A stretch of DNA of 64,000 bases from Mucilaginibacter kameinonensis (GTDB taxonomy: Bacteria > Bacteroidota > Bacteroidia > Sphingobacteriales > Sphingobacteriaceae). Location of the stretch: positions 1 through 64,000 of the forward strand of contig NZ_RCWZ01000007.1 of assembly GCF_003675385.1 (NCBI RefSeq), written 5' to 3'. Each line of letters opens with the position of its first letter. Positions within the stretch are counted from its first letter, which is position 1. Below are positions 7,134 to 15,954 of the stretch, in pieces. Under the pieces are notes generated by a model. It searched no databases. It saw only the letters and a program-made list of their open reading frames with translations, and had not been told where the DNA came from. The position numbers and the translations under genes were made by a program.

Positions 7134-8477
7134 TTATTTCAGAAAGTCCTCATCCTTAATGTCATCCTTAATAAATGTTATACTCTTTTTCAGCAGCCTG
7201 TCTAACAAACCACCTTCTTTACTTTTTGTATCAAATTTTGGCTTAGCCGTTTTAACCTCGGCCGGGATAGCTTCATTCATGTATTCCATTTTCTGGATAC
7301 CTTTAATCAGCAAACCAATACCGGTAGCAAAAGTTGGGCTTTGCAATTCTTCGTATGTTCCTTTTGGCAACACTTCGTTTTTAGCCAGGTGCTCGGTAGG
7401 GTAACCCACACGGCAATCCAAACCGGTTACAAACTCAACCAACTGACGCAAGTGTTTCAGCTGTGCGCCACCACCGGTTATCACGATACCTGCAATCAGC
7501 TTTTTCTCGTACCCTGATGATTTGATCTCGTAGTAAACATGCTCTACGATCTCTTCCATACGGGCCTGGATTACATAAGCCAGGTTTTTCACCGAAATTT
7601 CTTTAGGCTCCCTGCCACGTAAACCCGGAACACATACAATCTCATTTTCCTTGTTCTCATCGGCCAGGGCAGATCCAAACCTTACCTTCAGTTGCTCGGC
7701 AATGTTGCGCATTACCGAACATCCTTCGCGGATATCCTCGGTTACGCTATTACCACCGAAAGGGATCACGGCTGTATGGCGAATGATGCCTTCGTGGAAA
7801 ATAGCCACGTCGGTTGTACCACCACCAATATCAACCAAAACCACACCGGCTTCTTTTTCCTCTTCGCTCAAAACAGATTCTGAAGATGCCAGCGGTTCAA
7901 GGATCAGTTCCTGGCTTTCCAGGCTGGCCTTGTTAACACATTTTACAATGTTTTTGATAGCGGTTACCTGGCCAGATATGATATGGAAGTTAGCCTCAAG
8001 CCTAACACCCGCCATACCTATAGGGTCTTTGATGCCCGGCTCATTATCCACCGTAAATTCCTGCGGCAATACGTGGATAATCTCCTCGCCCGGAGGCATC
8101 ACCAGGTTATACATATCCTCTATCAGTTTATCAATATCCTTACGACCGATCTCTGATTGCAGATCGCGACGGGTTATTAAGCCACGGTGCTGTAAACTTT
8201 TAATGTGCTGCCCCGCAATACCTACGTTCACTACCCTGATCTCCACATTTGATTGCGAGCCTGCCACATCCACCGCCTGATGAATGCCCTGTACTGTTTT
8301 ATCTATATTTGAAACCACGCCGCGTGTCACACCCGCAGATTCGGCCTTGCCAATTCCTAAAACCTCAATCTTCCCGTTCTTGCTCCTGCGCCCAACAATG
8401 GCACATATCTTGGTAGTCCCGATATCCAATCCTACTACAATTGGCGAACTTTTTTCCTGAGTTGAGCTTTTGTCCAT
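7134..8477 (-). CDS. ftsA: Cell division protein FtsA
   Basis: Actin-like ATPase that tethers FtsZ to the membrane. The phosphate-1 loop GLDIGTTKICAIVG (from residue 16) and the second nucleotide signature VVLVDIGGGTTDVAIF are clear. The C-terminus carries an amphipathic membrane-targeting helix (LLDRLLKKSITFIKD) followed by an acidic tail. At 447 aa it is of normal length. It begins 1 nt after ftsQ ends, so translation is probably coupled. Confidence 0.96.
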   Translation of the reverse strand: MDKSSTQEKSSPIVVGLDIGTTKICAIVGRRSKNGKIEVLGIGKAESAGVTRGVVSNIDKTVQGIHQAVDVAGSQSNVEIRVVNVGIAGQHIKSLQHRGLITRRDLQSEIGRKDIDKLIEDMYNLVMPPGEEIIHVLPQEFTVDNEPGIKDPIGMAGVRLEANFHIISGQVTAIKNIVKCVNKASLESQELILEPLASSESVLSEEEKEAGVVLVDIGGGTTDVAIFHEGIIRHTAVIPFGGNSVTEDIREGCSVMRNIAEQLKVRFGSALADENKENEIVCVPGLRGREPKEISVKNLAYVIQARMEEIVEHVYYEIKSSGYEKKLIAGIVITGGGAQLKHLRQLVEFVTGLDCRVGYPTEHLAKNEVLPKGTYEELQSPTFATGIGLLIKGIQKMEYMNEAIPAEVKTAKPKFDTKSKEGGLLDRLLKKSITFIKDDIKDEDFLK

Positions 8478-8478
8478 A

Positions 8479-9342
8479 TTACAATTTAATTTGAGATGTA
8501 TCCCTTTTCGTCCTGAGCGAATCCGCTTTGGCAGTCTTAGCCGCTTTAATCGAATCTGCTTTTATATTTTCATTTTTTATACCAATAACCTGGTTGGTAT
8601 ATTTTACATTGATCACTTTATAAGTATTCCAGCCTACCTTTGGCAACACCTGCTTGTAAAAAGCCTGGAGGTTGTTCAGCTTCACGTTAAGCGAATCCGC
8701 GTTACCTATCAGGATCCTTTGGTTGCCTACCCTCGGGATCAGTTCAATCTCACGCTCGTTGTTCACATACATCTGTGCTATCTGCGCGTCCCAAAGCGAA
8801 TCCTTACGGATATAATCTGCTGCCCTGAACAAATCTTTCGCCAACCTGGTATGCAATGAATCAACACGGTTAGTAAACAACTCGTCAATGAAACCATTTG
8901 CCACCAATACCCTTGCGGTAAAGTTTGATGATAGCGGAATTTTTAAACCATGCTGATCTACATAAAAATCCATATCATAACGGTTCATGATCCGCAGTAT
9001 TGGCTGGCGCTGGCTTACCTCAACCCTTAATACCCCGTCCATTTCGGTATAAACCTTGGCAAACTCAATAAAAGGGTTGGCCTTAAGCTTATCCTCCAGC
9101 TCCTGGATATTAATATTCTCGATACGTCTGCCTACCAGCGAGTGACTGGTAACTTCAATAATATGATCAACCTCCTGCTTGTCAATAAAATACTGACCGC
9201 CGGGAATGCTCACATTTACCGAAGTACATTTTACACCCGCTTTTTTTGTTTCAATAAAACTCATGAGCACCACAAGGCCACCAAGGCATATTACCCAGGC
9301 ACAACCTATCAGCAGGCGCTTCCAAATGAGTTTTTTATTCAT
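8479..9342 (-). CDS. ftsQ: Cell division protein FtsQ/DivIB
   Basis: Bitopic divisome protein linking FtsL/FtsB-type partners to FtsW-FtsI. A short basic cytoplasmic head is followed by one membrane segment (about residues 8-30) and a POTRA-like domain that begins around VSIPGGQYFIDKQEV. Length (287 aa) and position between murC and ftsA are diagnostic, because sequence conservation in this family is low. The C-terminus is Lys/Asp-rich and probably disordered. The start overlaps murC by 8 nt. Confidence 0.9.
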   Translation of the reverse strand: MNKKLIWKRLLIGCAWVICLGGLVVLMSFIETKKAGVKCTSVNVSIPGGQYFIDKQEVDHIIEVTSHSLVGRRIENINIQELEDKLKANPFIEFAKVYTEMDGVLRVEVSQRQPILRIMNRYDMDFYVDQHGLKIPLSSNFTARVLVANGFIDELFTNRVDSLHTRLAKDLFRAADYIRKDSLWDAQIAQMYVNNEREIELIPRVGNQRILIGNADSLNVKLNNLQAFYKQVLPKVGWNTYKVINVKYTNQVIGIKNENIKADSIKAAKTAKADSLRTKRDTSQIKL

Positions 9343-10693
9343 TACTTAATACTTGTTTTAATGGCTGCACCAGCGTGTCAATATCACCGGCACCTACAGT
9401 TAACAGCAATTCGGGCTTTTCGGCAGCTACTGCGGCTACCGCGGCCTCTTTACTTAGTATCCTTTTGTTTTGCAGTTGCATGCGGTTAAGCAGCATCTGC
9501 GAGTCAACTCCTTCTATCGGCAATTCGCGCGCCGGGTAAATTTCGAGCAATATGAGCTCATCAACCATGTCCAGCACTTCGGCAAAGCCATCGGCAAAGT
9601 CGCGGGTGCGGGTAAATAAATGCGGCTGAAATATGGCCGTTAATTTTTTAGCCGGATATAATCTCTTAATTGATGATATGCATGCCCTCAATTCTTCAGG
9701 GTGATGCGCATAATCATCAATGTAGATATGCTCTGGTGTTTTAACAATATATTCAAACCTGCGTTTAACACCTCTGAATGATGCCAGCGCCGCTTTAATA
9801 TTCTCTGGCGAAATATTCAGCTTCAACACAGCTTCAATGGCAGCTACAGCATTCTCCACGTTGTGAGTGCCTGCTATACCCATTCTTATATCGGTGATAT
9901 TTACCGCGGCACTGTTGTAGTCGAAGTAAAAATCGCCGTCAATGATCCTCACGTTTGAAGCATGCGCGTCGGCAGTTTCATCTTCAAAAGCGTAAGTATA
10001 ACCACCATCTAACGGCAAACCATTTTTGTGCACCAGCGTACCGCCCGGTTTTATCTGCGAGGCGAATAGCTTAAACGACTCGGTCAGATGCGCGTGATCG
10101 CCATAAATATCCAGGTGATCGGCATCCATTGATGTAATGATAGCCACATCAGGAAACAGCGTAAGGAACGAGCGATCATACTCATCGGCCTCAACCACCA
10201 TTACATTGTTTTTACCGTACAGCACATTGGTTTGGTAGTTTGATGATATACCGCCCAAAAATGCCGAACAATCATTACCCGATGCCTTTAGCAAATGCGC
10301 TACCATGGTTGAGGTGGTAGTTTTGCCATGCGTTCCGGCAACAGCGATGGTAAACGAGCTCTTGCTGATCAAACCTAAAACCTGCGAACGCTTAAACAGC
10401 TCAAAGCCGTGGCTTTTAAAATAGTTAACGATATGTGAATCCTTTGGCACCGCAGGTGTATAAATGATCAATGTATCGCTGCACGGCTTCTGGAAACTCA
10501 TGGGGATATAATCCGCATGGTCTTCAAAAACAACCTGGATGCCTTCGTTGTGCAACTGGTTTGTTAAATCAGTCGACGTTTTATCATATCCGCAAACAAT
10601 GCAACCCAAATGATGGAAATAGCGTGCCAGACCGCTCATACCGATGCCGCCTATGCCTATGAGATAAACTCTTTTAATATCGTGCAGTTCCAT
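9335..10693 (-). CDS. murC: UDP-N-acetylmuramate--L-alanine ligase
   Basis: Cytoplasmic ATP-dependent ligase adding the first residue (L-Ala) of the peptidoglycan stem peptide. The N-terminal Rossmann part starts LIGIGGIGMSGLA (residue 11). The Mur ligase P-loop is AGTHGKTTTSTM (about residue 115), followed by VVEADEYDRSF and the central HLDIYGDH block. At 452 aa it is of standard length. It sits between murG and ftsQ and overlaps ftsQ. Confidence 0.96.
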   Translation of the reverse strand: MELHDIKRVYLIGIGGIGMSGLARYFHHLGCIVCGYDKTSTDLTNQLHNEGIQVVFEDHADYIPMSFQKPCSDTLIIYTPAVPKDSHIVNYFKSHGFELFKRSQVLGLISKSSFTIAVAGTHGKTTTSTMVAHLLKASGNDCSAFLGGISSNYQTNVLYGKNNVMVVEADEYDRSFLTLFPDVAIITSMDADHLDIYGDHAHLTESFKLFASQIKPGGTLVHKNGLPLDGGYTYAFEDETADAHASNVRIIDGDFYFDYNSAAVNITDIRMGIAGTHNVENAVAAIEAVLKLNISPENIKAALASFRGVKRRFEYIVKTPEHIYIDDYAHHPEELRACISSIKRLYPAKKLTAIFQPHLFTRTRDFADGFAEVLDMVDELILLEIYPARELPIEGVDSQMLLNRMQLQNKRILSKEAAVAAVAAEKPELLLTVGAGDIDTLVQPLKQVLSNE

Positions 10694-10713
10694 TTTTAAT
10701 TTGTTTTAAAAAA

Positions 10714-10742
10714 GGCCCTCCTCCCTTTGGAAGAGGAGGACC
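10714..10742. repeat. Hairpin in the murG-murC gap
   Basis: GGCCCTCCTC (10714-10723) pairs, with one mismatch, with GAGGAGGACC (10733-10742) around a 9-nt loop. There is no T-run, so it is probably an intergenic repeat or RNA-processing hairpin rather than a terminator. The same CTCCCT...AGGAG vocabulary appears in the 5' part of murD (about 14532-14550). Confidence 0.6.
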
Positions 10743-10747
10743 ATCAT

Positions 10748-11851
10748 TTAATTGTTACTTATTATTTGGATAAGTTCCTTTGCTATAACTTCATCGGCAT
10801 TTGGCATGGCCATTTTACCAATGTTATTGCTCAATTTTTTCTGCAGGTCGCGGTCTTCAAATAATTCAAGTGCCCTTTCAACCAGCTTTGCTTCGGCGTC
10901 CCGGTCGGCCACAAAAACGGCCGCGTTTTCATGAACCAGCGCCAAAGCATTTTTAGTTTGATGATCTTCGGCCACATTGGGCGAAGGCACCAGGATCACC
11001 GGCTTTTTAATGGCGCACAGCTCGGCAATAGTGCCGGCCCCTGCCCTTGATATAATAATATCGGCAGCGGCATAAGCCAGGTCCATCCGGGTTAAAAACT
11101 CCCTGATCTGAAGATCAGGGTGATAGTTTTCGCCCAGCTTTTCGATGATGCTTTTATAATAAAACTTGCCGGTTTGCCATATCACCTGTACATCGGCAGC
11201 CAACAGTTTATCAATACCATTCATAATACTGTTGTTTAGCGTACGTGCCCCAAGGCTGCCACCAGTTATCAGTATCGTTTTTTTAAAGTGCGACAAATGG
11301 TACAACTCCAAAGCCTGCATGTGTTTACCGGCAATGTTCACCGCGTCCTTACGGATGGGGTTACCGGTTTTGATAATCTTATCGGCAGGGAAAAACTTCT
11401 CCATACCATCAAAGGCCACGCAGATCTTTTGGGCATGTTTACCCAGCCATTTATTGGTAATACCAGCATACGAGTTTTGCTCCTGTATGAGGTATGGGAT
11501 CCCCTTCAGCGACGCGGCATATAATAGCGGCCCCGAAGCGTATCCACCTACGCCAACCGCGGCATCGGGCTTAAAATCTTTAATGATTTTGATAGCCTTT
11601 CGCACACTATTAGCCAGTTTAACAGGGAACATCAGGTTTTTAACAATAGAACCGCGCTGAATTCCCTGGATATCCAAACCGATAATTTTATAACCCGCCG
11701 CCGGAACTTTATCCATTTCCATACGCCCGTTAGCACCTACAAACAGGATCTCGGTATTGGGATCAATATTTTTTAAAGCATTGGCAATAGAGATAGCCGG
11801 GAAGATATGTCCTCCTGTTCCGCCACCACTTATGATTATCCTTTTTGACAT
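10748..11851 (-). CDS. murG: UDP-GlcNAc:lipid I N-acetylglucosaminyltransferase MurG
   Basis: GT28 enzyme at the inner face of the membrane that converts lipid I to lipid II. The N-terminal glycine loop GGGTGGHIFPAISIANAL (residues 9-26) binds the lipid phosphate. The second loop (TGGSLGARTLN) and the donor-binding segment IISRAGAGTIAELCAIKKP are intact. At 367 aa it is of normal size. It lies between ftsW and murC as in other Bacteroidota dcw clusters. Confidence 0.96.
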   Translation of the reverse strand: MSKRIIISGGGTGGHIFPAISIANALKNIDPNTEILFVGANGRMEMDKVPAAGYKIIGLDIQGIQRGSIVKNLMFPVKLANSVRKAIKIIKDFKPDAAVGVGGYASGPLLYAASLKGIPYLIQEQNSYAGITNKWLGKHAQKICVAFDGMEKFFPADKIIKTGNPIRKDAVNIAGKHMQALELYHLSHFKKTILITGGSLGARTLNNSIMNGIDKLLAADVQVIWQTGKFYYKSIIEKLGENYHPDLQIREFLTRMDLAYAAADIIISRAGAGTIAELCAIKKPVILVPSPNVAEDHQTKNALALVHENAAVFVADRDAEAKLVERALELFEDRDLQKKLSNNIGKMAMPNADEVIAKELIQIISNN

Positions 11852-11890
11852 GCTTTCGTCTTTAACTTAATTCCTAACCTTGTTTTACAA

Positions 11891-11923
11891 CTAATCTCTT
11901 ATCTCCAATCACTAATCACCGAC
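11891..11923. repeat. Heptad array in the ftsW-murG gap
   Basis: Five units begin exactly 7 nt apart (11891, 11898, 11905, 11912, 11919): CTAATCT, CTTATCT, CCAATCA, CTAATCA, CCGACTC. On the coding strand of the operon they read TTAGTGA/TTGGAGA-like. The block directly abuts the ftsW stop codon at 11924-11926. Confidence 0.8.
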
Positions 11924-13108
11924 TCACGCCGTCCTGATCTCTCCTACTATAATTTTATTCGGTCCTGCGTTATCTTCTTTTATAGTCTTATCTTTTTTAG
12001 GCTCTTCAATATCCTTACTTACCGACAGGATAATACCGAAGGCTATACTGGTAAACAATATCGATGTACCGCCCATACTTACCAACGGCAATGGCACACC
12101 TGTTACCGGCCCTAAACCAACAGCTACAGCCATATTGGCAAAAGCCTGTATGGTTAAGCTGAAACTTAAACCACAGGCCAGTAACGCTCCAAAGGCTTTT
12201 GGCGCTTTGGTTATAATCTTGATACATCGGTATAGCAGGAACAAATAAATTCCTACCACAACTATACCACCTACCAAACCATACTCTTCAACAATAATGG
12301 CGTAAATTTCATCGGAGTATGATTCGGGCAGGTAATTTCTTTCGGTACTGTTCCCGGGGCCTTTGCCAAATAAACCACCTGTAGCGATAGCAATCTTGGC
12401 ATGGTCGCTCTGGAACGATTTATCAGCCTTAGCCAGTTCGGGGTGCATAAACACCTTCATACGCGATACGTAAGTATGCCGCCTCGGACCAAGAAATATA
12501 ACGCCCAATAACAATATAAAGCCTGCAGCGCAAGTGATGGCTATCTGCCTGATACTGATACGGCCAATGATCAATAGTAATATGCTAACTCCAAACAACA
12601 TCAATGCTGTTGAAAGGTTGGCCAATGCAATGAGGATAAACACCACACAAACCGAGCCCATGATAGGCAAAAAGGATTCTTTAACATCCTTAATATTTTC
12701 CTGCTTGCGCGATAACGTACGGGCCAGGTAAGTTATTAATGCCAGTTTAGCCAAATCCGAAGTCTGGAAGCTTAACCCGGTTCCGGGGATGGCTATCCAG
12801 CGACTTGCGTTGTTGATATGACTACCAAAAACCAGCGTATACAACAACAAGGGGATGGTAACAATCATCATCACTTTAGAGATACCGGCGTAATAGCGAT
12901 AATCAAGCTTGTGCGAAAAATACATCAGCGCAATACCGCCCACTATCATGAACACGTGTTTCATGAGGATGATCTCAACTCCTTTACCTTGCTTAAATGC
13001 CAGCGTACCCACCGAGCTGTATACCGCCAACAAGGATATAACAGAAAGCAATATGACTATGAGCCATATCCAGCGATCCCCTTTTGTATTGTTTAATATC
13101 CTATGCAT
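11924..13108 (-). CDS. ftsW: Lipid II polymerase FtsW (SEDS family)
   Basis: Polytopic inner-membrane glycosyltransferase that polymerises lipid II at the septum with its partner FtsI. About ten hydrophobic segments are spread over 394 aa. The SEDS signatures are present: GKGPGNSTERNYLPE in the large periplasmic loop and the PVTGVPLPLVSMGGTSI block near residue 335. The C-terminal tail is charged and cytoplasmic. Its place in the dcw cluster argues for FtsW rather than the elongation homologue RodA. Confidence 0.95.
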   Translation of the reverse strand: MHRILNNTKGDRWIWLIVILLSVISLLAVYSSVGTLAFKQGKGVEIILMKHVFMIVGGIALMYFSHKLDYRYYAGISKVMMIVTIPLLLYTLVFGSHINNASRWIAIPGTGLSFQTSDLAKLALITYLARTLSRKQENIKDVKESFLPIMGSVCVVFILIALANLSTALMLFGVSILLLIIGRISIRQIAITCAAGFILLLGVIFLGPRRHTYVSRMKVFMHPELAKADKSFQSDHAKIAIATGGLFGKGPGNSTERNYLPESYSDEIYAIIVEEYGLVGGIVVVGIYLFLLYRCIKIITKAPKAFGALLACGLSFSLTIQAFANMAVAVGLGPVTGVPLPLVSMGGTSILFTSIAFGIILSVSKDIEEPKKDKTIKEDNAGPNKIIVGEIRTA

Positions 13109-13122
13109 TTCCTTTTTATTTG

Positions 13123-13194
13123 GTTCATGGTTGATAGTTCATAGATCATGGCTTAGATTTTTTCGCTATGATCCATGAACTATCAACTATGAAC
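13123..13194. repeat. Inverted pair of heptad arrays in the murD-ftsW gap
   Basis: Arm one (13123-13151) is four exact heptads: GTTCATG, GTTGATA, GTTCATA, GATCATG. Arm two (13166-13194) is its reverse complement with only three transition differences in 29 positions. The two form a long stem with a 14-nt loop. The array occupies almost the whole 90-nt gap inside the operon. Confidence 0.85.
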
Positions 13195-13198
13195 TGTT

Positions 13199-14590
13199 TT
13201 ACAATTCCTTCACTGCCGCTTTGAACTGATCGCCACGGTCTTCATAATTTTTAAAAAGATCGAAGCTGGCGCAGGCCGGCGACAGTAATACCGTATCACC
13301 TTTGGTTGCCAGGTGATAAGCCACGGTTGCAGCCTCCTGAGCCGATGATGTGTTTACTATAATTTCAACCATATCATCAAAAGCCTCGTGAATGCGTTTA
13401 TTGTCTTTTCCTAAACAAACAATGGCTTTTACCTTTTGCTTAACCAAATCATTAAGCATGCTGTAATCATTTCCTTTGTCAACACCACCTAAAATCAGCA
13501 CTACATCGCTGGTCATACTTTCCAAGGCATACCAGGTTGAGTTAACGTTGGTAGCTTTTGAATCGTTAATAAAGCGAATGCCGGAGATATTGGCAACAAA
13601 CTCCAGGCGGTGCTCAATGCTTTTAAAGTTGCCCATGCTCTCCCTCATCGTTTCGTTACGCAGCTCCAACACCTTTGCTACAATACCCGATGCCATGGAG
13701 TTGTAAATGTTGTGCTTGCCTTGCAGGGCTAAATCTTGAATTGACATTGTAAAATGTTCTTGTGTTGTGTTAATGACAATATTGTCGTTGCTATCCAGGT
13801 ATGCGCCCGGTTCAAATTTTTGCTGTATGGAAAACGGCAACAGCTGTGCCCCGAACGTTCGCTCTTTCATTCCCTTTATTGTTTCCGGATCATCGGCACA
13901 ATAAATAAAATAATCGGAGGCGGTCTGGTTCTGCGTTATCCTGAATTTGGATGCTGCGTAGTTTTCCAGTTTATAATCATACCTGTCCAAATGGTCGGGT
14001 GTGATGTTTAGTAGTACCGCTATGTCAACCTTAAACCTGAACATATCGTCAAGCATAAAGCTGCTTAGCTCCAGCACATACCAGTCAAACTTTTCGGTAG
14101 CAACCTGGTAGGCAAAACTTTTGCCGATGTTACCCGCCAAACCAACGTTCATCCCCGCATCTTTTAAAATGTGATAGGTTAAGCTGGTGGTAGTGGTTTT
14201 ACCGTTTGAGCCTGTTATACCAATGATCTTTGCATCAGTGTACCTCCCGGCAAACTCAATCTCCGATATTACAGGCGTTCCTTTTTCGTGCAGCTTTTTG
14301 ATGATCGGCGCCTTATCCGGAATACCCGGGCTTTTGATCACTTCAGCCGCATTCAGGATCAGTTCTTCTGTATGTTGTTTCTCTTCAAAAGGAATTTTCC
14401 AATCTTCGAGCTGTTTTTTATAGTTATCGGCAATGCCGCCAAAATCCGACACAAAAACATCAAAGCCCTGCTGCTGCGCAAGGTATGCAGCACCAACACC
14501 GCTTTCTCCTGCACCGAGGATAACTAACCTCGCAGCCCCATCCGAAGGAGAGGGAGTTGATTGGTTTGATATTTTATTGTCCTGATCCAT
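13199..14590 (-). CDS. murD: UDP-N-acetylmuramoylalanine--D-glutamate ligase
   Basis: Cytoplasmic Mur ligase adding D-Glu to UDP-MurNAc-L-Ala. The Rossmann start (ARLVILGAGESGVGAAYL), P-loop (GITGSNGKTTTTS), the LNITPDHLDRYD block and the C-terminal LLSPACASFDLF block are all present. I chose the start at 14590 (MDQDNKISNQ). A further in-frame Met exists at 14644 but adds only low-complexity residues. Even the shorter form has about 20 extra residues before the usual MurD start; they are encoded by DNA that resembles an intergenic repeat. About 463 aa. Confidence 0.93.
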   Translation of the reverse strand: MDQDNKISNQSTPSPSDGAARLVILGAGESGVGAAYLAQQQGFDVFVSDFGGIADNYKKQLEDWKIPFEEKQHTEELILNAAEVIKSPGIPDKAPIIKKLHEKGTPVISEIEFAGRYTDAKIIGITGSNGKTTTTSLTYHILKDAGMNVGLAGNIGKSFAYQVATEKFDWYVLELSSFMLDDMFRFKVDIAVLLNITPDHLDRYDYKLENYAASKFRITQNQTASDYFIYCADDPETIKGMKERTFGAQLLPFSIQQKFEPGAYLDSNDNIVINTTQEHFTMSIQDLALQGKHNIYNSMASGIVAKVLELRNETMRESMGNFKSIEHRLEFVANISGIRFINDSKATNVNSTWYALESMTSDVVLILGGVDKGNDYSMLNDLVKQKVKAIVCLGKDNKRIHEAFDDMVEIIVNTSSAQEAATVAYHLATKGDTVLLSPACASFDLFKNYEDRGDQFKAAVKEL

Positions 14591-14655
14591 TTTTACTTTT
14601 TTGATTTCACCGATGTTTTTCACTCCACCGGTTCCATTTTCCAATTTCTTCTTTC

Positions 14656-14690
14656 CTAACCTCTAATCTCCAATCACTAACCTCTAACGA
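14656..14690. repeat. Heptad array covering the mraY stop codon
   Basis: CTAACCT, CTAATCT, CCAATCA, CTAACCT and CTAAC start at 14656, 14663, 14670, 14677 and 14684, exactly 7 nt apart. The last unit contains the mraY stop codon (14684-14686 on the minus strand), so the array starts at the stop and runs into the gap before murD. Its reverse complement is TTAGAGG/TTAGTGA/TTGGAGA, the family of the perfect array at 1-77. Confidence 0.85.
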
Positions 14691-15925
14691 AGTTTCAACG
14701 TTATCACCGTCACTATCGCCAGTATGATACAAATGATCCAGAAGCGGGTAACAATTTTTGCTTCATGGAACCCTTTTTTCTGATAGTGGTGATGAAGCGG
14801 GGCCATTAAAAACACCCTTTTCCCTTCGCCAAATCTCTTCTTGGTGTATTTAAACCATGACACCTGGATGATCACCGAAAAATTCTCTACCAGGAAAATA
14901 CCGCACAATAACGGCAGCATCAATTCCTTACGGATCATGATAGCAAACACCGCGATGATACCGCCTATGGCCAAACTGCCGGTATCGCCCATGAATACCT
15001 GTGCCGGGTATGAGTTATACCATAGAAAGCCTACGCACGCACCAACAAAAGCACCGGCAAAAACTACCAGCTCGCCCGAGTTAGGGATGTACATAATATT
15101 CAGGTAATCGGCAATAACCGTGTTACCCGATACATAGGCCAGTATAGCCAGCGTAATACCTATAATAGCAGAAGTACCCGTCGCCAGGCCATCAATGCCA
15201 TCGGTTATATTTGCTCCGTTTGATATAAACGTGATGATCAGGATCACAAAAAACAGGAACACCACCAGCGCGTATTGCTCGTAACCTTTCCCTAAAAACT
15301 TTAACACCTTGGCATAATCAAACTCATTGTTTTTATAAAACGGCATGGTTGTTTTGGTAGAATGCACATCCTGCGTATAAACCGGAGTATTACGTTTCAT
15401 ATGAAACTCAACCGGGGCATCGTCCTTTACCGGCAAAACCACCTCCTGGCGGATGATGATGCTGCTGTTGAAATACATTGTCCACCCAACAATAAGCGAC
15501 AAACCAACCTGGCCAATGATCTTGAACCTTCCCGCTAAACCTTCCTTATTCTTTTTAAATACTTTAATATAATCATCCAAAAAGCCGATAGCGCCTAACC
15601 AAACTGTGGTAACTATCATCAGGATCACATAAACGTTTTCAAGCTTGGCAAACAGCAGCGTTGGTATTAAAATACCCAGCAAAATGATGACACCACCCAT
15701 TGTAGGAGTACCCGATTTTTGCATCTGCCCTTCCAGTCCCAAATTTCTTACGGTTTCGCCAACCTGTTTAAAACGCAGGTAATCAATCAGCCTCCTGCCA
15801 TAAACCGTAGTGATCAGCAATGATGTAATTACAGCCATCGCCATCCTGAAGGTGATGTATTGAAATACACCTATCCCCGGGATACTGTAATTTTTGCTTA
15901 AGTAGTTAAACAGGTAATACAACAT
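14684..15925 (-). CDS. mraY: Phospho-N-acetylmuramoyl-pentapeptide transferase
   Basis: Polytopic inner-membrane enzyme that moves phospho-MurNAc-pentapeptide to undecaprenyl phosphate, making lipid I. Motifs: the SGTPTMGGVIILLG segment, the Asp-Asp motif in GFLDDYIKVFKKNKEGL, the ITDGIDGLATGTS block and the C-terminal MAPLHHHYQKKGFHE signature that identifies MraY. At 413 aa it is longer than the E. coli enzyme because of a periplasmic-loop insert (about residues 170-215), typical for Bacteroidota. Confidence 0.96.
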   Translation of the reverse strand: MLYYLFNYLSKNYSIPGIGVFQYITFRMAMAVITSLLITTVYGRRLIDYLRFKQVGETVRNLGLEGQMQKSGTPTMGGVIILLGILIPTLLFAKLENVYVILMIVTTVWLGAIGFLDDYIKVFKKNKEGLAGRFKIIGQVGLSLIVGWTMYFNSSIIIRQEVVLPVKDDAPVEFHMKRNTPVYTQDVHSTKTTMPFYKNNEFDYAKVLKFLGKGYEQYALVVFLFFVILIITFISNGANITDGIDGLATGTSAIIGITLAILAYVSGNTVIADYLNIMYIPNSGELVVFAGAFVGACVGFLWYNSYPAQVFMGDTGSLAIGGIIAVFAIMIRKELMLPLLCGIFLVENFSVIIQVSWFKYTKKRFGEGKRVFLMAPLHHHYQKKGFHEAKIVTRFWIICIILAIVTVITLKLR

Positions 15926-15954
15926 TGCTCTTCTCTTTTACTAATAGTATCTTC

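Noticed and set aside
7651..8280. Long plus-strand open frame (209 aa) opposite ftsA
   Set aside because: Shadow of ftsA; Ser/Thr/Pro-rich content typical of antisense frames.
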